DNA of 64,000 nt, taken from the NCBI RefSeq assembly GCF_000767465.1, contig NZ_CP009293.1, positions 1-64,000 on the forward strand, in the 5' to 3' direction. The notes beneath the pieces were generated by a model, which saw only the letters and a list, made by a program, of their open reading frames with translations, made no database searches and was not told the DNA's origin. Positions 58,984 through 64,000 of this stretch are shown in pieces. The first letter of the stretch is position 1. Each line of letters opens with the position of its first letter. The position numbers and the translations under genes were made by a program. The DNA is from Novosphingobium pentaromativorans US6-1 (GTDB lineage Bacteria > Pseudomonadota > Alphaproteobacteria > Sphingomonadales > Sphingomonadaceae).

Positions 58984-59942
58984 GGCGAGAGGAACTGCGG
59001 GACCTGTTGGAGACGCGGCAGGTCGCGATGTATTTTGTGGCGGTCTGTCTCGCTGCAGTCGTCGCCGCGGTACTCAGCGGCACTGAGAGTCTGGAGCCAG
59101 CAATCAGTCCGGCGTTGGCACTCATGCTCTTCGTGACCTTCTTGCAGGTGCCGCTCGCCTCGTTGCGTGAGGCGTTCCGCAATGGCCGGTTCTTCGGGGC
59201 ACTGCTTGCTGTCAATTTCGCGGCCATGCCCATCCTGGTGATGATCCTCGTTCAGTTTGCGCCGCCCGAGCCGCTTGTCCGGCTCGGGATCCTCATTGTG
59301 CTGCTCTGCCCGTGCATCGACTATGTCGTCACCTTCTCCCATCTCGGCCGCGCCGACGCCCGGCTGCTGTTAGCAGCGACGCCGGTACTCCTCGTCGTGC
59401 AGATGCTCTTGCTGCCGCTATGGCTCACCCTGTTCCTCGGGTCGCAGGCCGCAGACCTGATGCAGATGAGGCCGTTCGTTCACGCCTTCCTGTGGCTGAT
59501 TGCCATACCGCTGGCCTTCGCCGTGCTCTGTCAGATGTGGGCGGCTCGCAGCGCAGCGGGCACCCGCGTTGCTGAAACGCTCGGGCTGCTCCCGGTGCCC
59601 GCGACGGCGCTCGTCCTGTTCATCGTCATCGCCGCCGTCGTTCCGCAACTCGGTCCGGCTGTGGCAACCGTGTTAGCGGTCGCGCCGCTTTACATCGCCT
59701 TTGCAGCGATGGCACCGCTGGTTGGCTGGGGCGTCGCGCGTCTCGTCAGGCTGGACGCGCCAGCGAGCCGCGCGGTCGCTTTCAGCGCAGCTACGCGCAA
59801 TTCGCTTGTGGTATTACCGCTCGCGCTAGCTGTGCCCGGCGCGATACCGCTGCTGCCCGCCGTCATTGTCACTCAGACGCTTGTCGAGCTTGTTGCTTCG
59901 CTCATTTACATCAGGCTGATGCCGCTTCTGGGTAATAAATAG
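58980..59942 (+). CDS. ACR3/BASS-family permease (arsenic resistance protein-like)
   Basis: A 320-residue membrane protein with about ten helices. The helix 4 region LLCPCIDYVVTFSHLG has the Cys position of ACR3 carriers, and FSAATRNSLVVLPLALAVPG is the second conserved block of the bile-acid/arsenite permease superfamily. ACR3 exports arsenite or antimonite; the variant CIDYV leaves the substrate open. It is coupled to the FTR1 stop by ATGA, so it was designed to be translated with an iron permease now split upstream. No arsC is present. Confidence 0.75.
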   Translation: MRREELRDLLETRQVAMYFVAVCLAAVVAAVLSGTESLEPAISPALALMLFVTFLQVPLASLREAFRNGRFFGALLAVNFAAMPILVMILVQFAPPEPLVRLGILIVLLCPCIDYVVTFSHLGRADARLLLAATPVLLVVQMLLLPLWLTLFLGSQAADLMQMRPFVHAFLWLIAIPLAFAVLCQMWAARSAAGTRVAETLGLLPVPATALVLFIVIAAVVPQLGPAVATVLAVAPLYIAFAAMAPLVGWGVARLVRLDAPASRAVAFSAATRNSLVVLPLALAVPGAIPLLPAVIVTQTLVELVASLIYIRLMPLLGNK

Positions 59943-60247
59943 GATTCAATTGGAAATTGTCGTTCGTTTTCTCCACTTACTGGTTGATCTGCGCCGGAAG
60001 ATATCAAGCTGAGCGCGGGTTGATTATGATCATATTATCCTACCTTCTAAATTTCACTCAAGTTGCGGGCCGGAAAGTTGCTGATTTTCTGGGTCGCCGC
60101 TTTTGCGGCGCGTAAACGCGTTATTCTCTCCATCCATTGGTCGCGCCGAACACGGCGTGGCTAAGGCGCACCTCGCCGAATTCGTTAAAAATCCGCCATG
60201 CGGTCGATCGGCGGACCGCACGCGTCCCGTGCTGGGTATGCTGGCGC
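59943..60247. other. Intergenic stretch between converging genes
   Basis: About 300 bp with an A+T-rich first half (59945-60060) and one hairpin, CGCCGC-TTTT-GCGGCG at 60095-60110. No gene is supported. The hairpin may end transcription from either side, though no clear T-run follows. Confidence 0.45.
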
Positions 60248-60781
60248 TTACCGGATAACGGCACACGCAACGCGTGCGCCCGCCCCGCCGATCGGTTGCG
60301 TGACATGGTCATCGGGGCTGGCGTGAATAACCAGGGCGGACCCATCGGCATCGAGAAGGTTCGGCCGGGATGACGCTGCGTCCAGCGAGACAAGTGCCGA
60401 GAAGGCTTCGGCATTGACGGTGCCGTCCGCCGCCACATGAATATTCGGCAATTCCCCAAAGTCCGGCCCTTCCGGATTGAGAAGCCCGTGAGGTGTCTTG
60501 TGATCCTCGTGGTTGATATGCGCGCCCGATTTCTGGAAGCCTTGGTCGGAGCAATCGCCAGTCGCATGGAAATGCATGGCGTGCCAGCCAGGCGTCAGCC
60601 CGGACGCCGTCAGACGCAGAAGCACGCCACTGCGACCGTTGGTCAAGGTCACCTCTCCGATCTTGCCGCCGCCGGCCTGAACGATGTCGCTCTTGACGGC
60701 TTTCGGCGCGGAAGTTTGCGCAATCGCCGCGGTTGCCGTTGCGAGTCCCAGGATCGTCAAAGCCGCTATCCCATATTTCAT
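60248..60781 (-). CDS. sodC: Periplasmic Cu,Zn superoxide dismutase, copy 2
   Basis: A 177-residue SodC, very similar to copy 1 at 5815-6357 by eye: signal peptide (cut near AIAQTS), GWHAMHFHATGDC, GAHINHEDHKTPHG and ALVIHASPDDH. It ends at CAVIR, three residues short of copy 1. GGAAGGAGA lies before the ATG. It is downstream of cybB copy 2 in the same order as at the other end of the window. Confidence 0.93.
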   Translation of the reverse strand: MKYGIAALTILGLATATAAIAQTSAPKAVKSDIVQAGGGKIGEVTLTNGRSGVLLRLTASGLTPGWHAMHFHATGDCSDQGFQKSGAHINHEDHKTPHGLLNPEGPDFGELPNIHVAADGTVNAEAFSALVSLDAASSRPNLLDADGSALVIHASPDDHVTQPIGGAGARVACAVIR

Positions 60782-60893
60782 CGCTCTATCTCCTTCCGCG
60801 TGAATTATTTACCCTCGTCCAATGGACTGCGGAGGGTCGCCGGTCAGTGCCCTTTCCGGACCCGGCCCAGACCGCTTGTCGCCGGAGGGATGG

Positions 60894-61463
60894 CTATGGG
60901 ATATTCCTCGCCTTTTTGCGACCGACAAGAGGCAACATGCGATGCAGCACGAGGTCGCGATCTATGAAATGGTGTTTTAGAGCGCCCAACACATGTAAGG
61001 CGAGGACGACGTAGATCGCTTTAACCATGATCTTGTGCGAATCACCGAGCGCTCCTGCAACATCCTCGTCCTGCGGTAGTGGCAGGTTAGGGGCTGGCAG
61101 CACTCCATAGAGCGGGACTTCGGGCGTAGCGCCTGCTGACGCCGCGGCCCATCCCAGCAACGGGACACCGATCATCAGTACGTAGAAGACAATATGGGTG
61201 CCGCGCGCCAGCGCCCGTTCCCAAAACCACATATCTTGGGGGAAGGGCGGCCAGGGATGTGAGATCCGCCAACCCAGCCTGAACAGGCTCAACAGCAGCA
61301 CCGTGATGCCGACAGACTTGTGGAGTTGGTAATAGCCGAGCTTTTGTGAAGGCGCCGCATCTTCCATCCAACCCCCGAACGTCGCATTGGCGAAGATGAG
61401 GATGAAGATCGTCCAATGGAGGATGATCGAAACAATGGAATAGCGAGATTTGGCTTCTTGCAT
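60894..61463 (-). CDS. cybB: Cytochrome b561 (CybB-like), copy 2
   Basis: A 189-residue four-helix cytochrome b, close to copy 1 throughout (MQEAKSRYSIVSIILHWTIF, YQLHKSVG, and LALHVLGALKHHFIDRD). The start matches that of copy 1; the frame stays open upstream to 61727 without a site or homology. It probably forms one unit with sodC copy 2, 112 bp downstream. Confidence 0.9.
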   Translation of the reverse strand: MQEAKSRYSIVSIILHWTIFILIFANATFGGWMEDAAPSQKLGYYQLHKSVGITVLLLSLFRLGWRISHPWPPFPQDMWFWERALARGTHIVFYVLMIGVPLLGWAAASAGATPEVPLYGVLPAPNLPLPQDEDVAGALGDSHKIMVKAIYVVLALHVLGALKHHFIDRDLVLHRMLPLVGRKKARNIP

Positions 61464-61745
61464 CGATATGTCCCCGGCAGCCTCTGGCGAGGGTAGCATG
61501 AGTCCAAGCCCGTTGCTTGCAGCGCATGCTGACCGGTTACGCAGAAGCACTGTGAGCGCTTGTGCGGGCCGCAAGCCCAACGTGCTTCCGGCGCGCGCCG
61601 TGAGGTTAGCTTGGATCCCCAGACAATCACATCGCTGCTCTCGCCGGCAAACAGCAAACCAGATCATCCGGGCTAGACACGTGCGACCCAATGCTCGGCC
61701 ATCACTCAATGATCTTTGCAAAGGCATCTTCTTTGGAAGGGACTT

Positions 61746-62429
61746 TTACATCAACTCATCGATCAGCAGCAAGCCAAGGAAGCCGACAAAGAACATCGCG
61801 CTAATGAGTGGACTGTCGGGTCGCTCGTGTGCTTCGACAAGCAACTCTTCGGTGACGAGGTAGAGCAGTGCCATCAGACCGAAACTCAGGAGGCCCACGA
61901 TTACCGGCGTCGGTAACATGGCGACGGGCATGGCGACTGTGGTGCCTAGTGGCAAGAGCAGGCTGAGCCCGAATACGGTTGCGATCACGCGCAGTTTTGA
62001 CGCGAGCGTCTCACTGAGTTCGGCCGTGACGGTGACACCGAGGAACAACACCTCCAGCGTCAGAGCAACGGTCAGAAGCACGCCAGCCTTCTGCCCAGCG
62101 ATGAATGCCAGCCCGAGGACCAGGCCATCGACAAGAATGTCAATGCCGACAGCGCTGAGCATCGCCACCGGGCCTTTCGCGCGTCCTTCGAGCTCCTTTA
62201 GAAGCAACATAACGCCGACGCCGATCATGCCGCCGACGAGCGTGGCAAAGGGCGAGGCATCGTGTTTGATCTGCGGCAGGATTTCAGTCGCGGCCGCCGC
62301 GAACACCACGCCTGCGGCAAGATGCTGCATGGCGCTGACAAAGCTCGCGCTGGGCCTTCGCAACAGCGACAGGAGCGCCCCGGCCATAACGGCCGCGACC
62401 GGGATAATCGTATAGGCGATCGCTGGCAT
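61746..62429 (-). CDS. ZIP-family metal transporter
   Basis: A 227-residue membrane protein with about eight helices. The ZIP metal path shows as HLAAGVVFAAAATEIL (helix with H-x-x-x-G-x-x-x-x-x-x-E spacing), VGIDILVDGLVLGLAF in place of the usual H-x-x-x-D-G helix, and LYLVTEELLVEAHE. The His to Asp change in the second motif is unusual for zinc importers. It follows the lipoprotein gene by 10 bp. Direction of transport is not certain. Confidence 0.75.
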   Translation of the reverse strand: MPAIAYTIIPVAAVMAGALLSLLRRPSASFVSAMQHLAAGVVFAAAATEILPQIKHDASPFATLVGGMIGVGVMLLLKELEGRAKGPVAMLSAVGIDILVDGLVLGLAFIAGQKAGVLLTVALTLEVLFLGVTVTAELSETLASKLRVIATVFGLSLLLPLGTTVAMPVAMLPTPVIVGLLSFGLMALLYLVTEELLVEAHERPDSPLISAMFFVGFLGLLLIDELM

Positions 62430-62439
62430 CAACACCCCC

Positions 62440-62847
62440 TCAGGCGCGAGCGCATTTGCGCGAGGGCTTACCCGGCTCGCGAACATCGATGTCCTTACCG
62501 GACACGGTAAGGGTCATGCCATTTCCGGCATAGGTGCTGTCGGGGGCGGGCGCTGTCAGCCGCGCTGACGGACCGGAAGACCCCTGCCTTACATTGATCG
62601 ACAATTCGTCCTTGAGAAAATCCACATAAATGACGTCGCCACCGACGCACCGATAGGTATGGCTCGCAACGATCGGTGGCGGCATCGCGACGGGTGGAGC
62701 CTCCGCCTGGTTGTTGCTGGATGTGTCGGCCGTGTCGGTGCCGGAGCACCCGGCAAGCAAAGCGGCGCACGGCAATGCCAGCAGAATAAGGTTTCGCGCC
62801 CGCGCAGTCCGGCCCGGGAGGTCAGCTTCCTTGGAGGGGCATGTCAT
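62440..62847 (-). CDS. Small lipoprotein, MliC-like domain, paralogue 2
   Basis: A 135-residue lipoprotein (lipobox CAALLAGCSG). The domain HTYRCVGGDVIYVDFLKDEL to SRKCARA parallels the protein at 49363-49782: same Y-x-C-x-x-G start, DFL turn and closing Cys. GGAGA precedes the start. It lies between the TolC and ZIP genes on the same strand, so the three are probably one operon. Confidence 0.55.
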   Translation of the reverse strand: MTCPSKEADLPGRTARARNLILLALPCAALLAGCSGTDTADTSSNNQAEAPPVAMPPPIVASHTYRCVGGDVIYVDFLKDELSINVRQGSSGPSARLTAPAPDSTYAGNGMTLTVSGKDIDVREPGKPSRKCARA

Positions 62848-62931
62848 GGCAATCTCCTTTCGATGGTAGGTGCTTACGAGCGTGGGCATACCGATCCGAC
62901 ATGGGCAACAACGCCCGGTGCCGGACCGCGA

Positions 62932-64000
62932 TCATTTGAAGCCCGGTTCGAACAGTGTGCCTCCAAAAAGGTTGAGGTCGCGCGCTTCGGCACGCCCCAT
63001 CGCGGCCAGCAGTGTGAATCCGGCAACATATGCATCGCGTTCGGCGGTGACGAGCTGGACGCGGCTGTTGAGCAGTTCCTGCTCCGCGTTGAGCACGTCG
63101 AGAACATTGCGTGTGCCGACGCTGTTTTCCGCCCGAACCCCCTCCAGGGCGAGCGTGTTGGCCGCAATCGCGGTCTTGGACGACTGGATCACCGTCTGCG
63201 CGGCCAGATAGCGCGAATAGGCCGCGCGCGCTTCGGCAACGACGCGCCGTTCGATGAAGATGATTTGCTCGATCGCCTGGCTTTCGAGCGCGGTTGCGCG
63301 CCGCACCTGGGCGGCCGGCAGGCCGCCTTGATAGAGCGGGATCGTCGCTGAAAGCCCGATGGTCGCCGTCGTTTGGGCCTGCTGGAACACGCGTCCGGGG
63401 ATGTTGCTCGCGAGCGTACCGAGATAATTGTTGTAGCCGCTGCTTCCCACAACCGAGAGCGTGGGCAAGCGCGAGGCCGCCGCTACACGGACATCGTAGC
63501 GCGCAGCCTTGGCATCGGCCTTCGCCGCGACAAGCTGCGGATTGTTTTCGACGGCAATGGCGACGGCATCGGCGGACGATCGTGGTAGACCCGGCAGCGC
63601 CGGCGGTGATTCCAGATCGCGTGCGGGCAGGCCGACGAAACGGAGATAATTTTCCAGGCTGGTATCGAGTTGCGCGAGCGCCGTTTCGAGCTGGCCTTGG
63701 GCCACGGCAAGACGTGCCTCCGATTGCGCGACATCGGTACGGGTCAGATCCCCGACCTCGAAGCGATCGTGCGTAGCCCGAAGGTTGGTTTCGAGGACAG
63801 CGACATTGCGACGGTTGAATCCTACGATCGCGTCATCGCGCATAACGTCCATGTAGACAGAGACGATTGCCGTGAAGAGATCGGCTTCGGTGAAGCGCAG
63901 GTTCGCACGGCCCGATTCCACGCGCGCATCGGCTGCACGGATCCCGTTCTTGACGCGGCCGCCCTGATAGAGCGGAAACGATACGTTGGCATTTGCGCTC
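62932..64000 (-). CDS. tolC: TolC-family outer-membrane channel, partial
   Basis: At least 355 codons of a TolC protein; the 5' end lies beyond the window. The second OEP repeat shows SFPLYQGGRVKNGIRAADAR and its partner TIPLYQGGLPAAQVRRATAL, with the NVLDVLNAEQELLNSRVQLV helix near the C-terminus. It resembles the TolC of type I secretion and multidrug pumps more than CzcC. It leads the lipoprotein-ZIP unit; an RND or ABC partner may lie outside. Confidence 0.88.
   Translation of the reverse strand, partial: SANANVSFPLYQGGRVKNGIRAADARVESGRANLRFTEADLFTAIVSVYMDVMRDDAIVGFNRRNVAVLETNLRATHDRFEVGDLTRTDVAQSEARLAVAQGQLETALAQLDTSLENYLRFVGLPARDLESPPALPGLPRSSADAVAIAVENNPQLVAAKADAKAARYDVRVAAASRLPTLSVVGSSGYNNYLGTLASNIPGRVFQQAQTTATIGLSATIPLYQGGLPAAQVRRATALESQAIEQIIFIERRVVAEARAAYSRYLAAQTVIQSSKTAIAANTLALEGVRAENSVGTRNVLDVLNAEQELLNSRVQLVTAERDAYVAGFTLLAAMGRAEARDLNLFGGTLFEPGFK

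Noticed and set aside
60121..60567. Alternative minus-strand frame overlapping sodC copy 2
   Set aside because: It lies in a different frame from SodC and shows no domain; the SodC frame is conserved between both copies.

Overview
The window looks like about two thirds of a large metal-resistance plasmid from a sphingomonad (Sphingomonadaceae: Sphingobium, Sphingomonas, Novosphingobium or Sphingopyxis). The evidence is an RPA-family RepA whose start codon is base 1, an iteron-type origin behind it, and high-GC alphaproteobacterial coding style. Types of neighbour also fit: a DUF1612/RHE_PE00001 protein, a HupE/UreJ_2 protein beside a 'transmembrane anchor' protein, and FTR1 with an N-terminal cytochrome c. 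No partition or conjugation genes are visible, so they would lie outside the window. The assignment rests on protein recognition by eye, not on a database search.

Layout. 1-3371: repA, then a long non-coding origin with a five-copy iteron cluster and six scattered copies. 3372-5780: DUF1612 regulator, tyrosine recombinase and an 11-6-11 palindrome, possibly a dimer-resolution unit. 5815-9467: cybB-sodC and a CsoR-type repressor with a P1B-ATPase. 9580-18635: small His-rich protein, czcCBA, HupE-like protein, membrane anchor and MFS exporter. 18844-22587: a frameshifted universal stress protein gene and copAB. 22588-25800: decayed or orphan DNA (LysR remnant, exonuclease, SGNH hydrolase pair). 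25809-29375: nitrosative-stress cluster nsrR, Zn-ribbon microprotein, cupin and quinol NO reductase. 30035-40634: DUF2946-like small proteins, an OprC-like TonB-dependent copper receptor and tonB; the receptor is split by a 6.6-kb Tn3-family mercury transposon. 40649-41204: an IS200-type element. 41462-49187: second czcCBA with lipoprotein, SRPBCC and CDF genes. 49363-53258: P1B-4 ATPase and small accessory genes. 53423-59942: methyltransferase-like orphan, ArsR regulator, cytochrome c-FTR1 iron permease split by an IS21-family element, and an ACR3-like permease. 60248-61463: second cybB-sodC pair. 61746-64000: ZIP transporter, lipoprotein and a TolC protein that runs off the end.

How it fits together. 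Two HME-RND pumps, two P1B-ATPases, CopAB, CDF, MFS and mer functions would clear divalent metals, copper and mercury from cytoplasm and periplasm. The cybB-sodC pairs and the nsrR-norZ cluster would deal with superoxide and nitric oxide. Small secreted His-rich proteins sharing a C-terminal Arg-Pro-Pro motif accompany the metal operons. Both genes broken by mobile elements encode metal uptake (copper receptor, iron permease), while every efflux gene in view is intact. Both breaks have target-site duplications and rejoin in frame when the element is removed.
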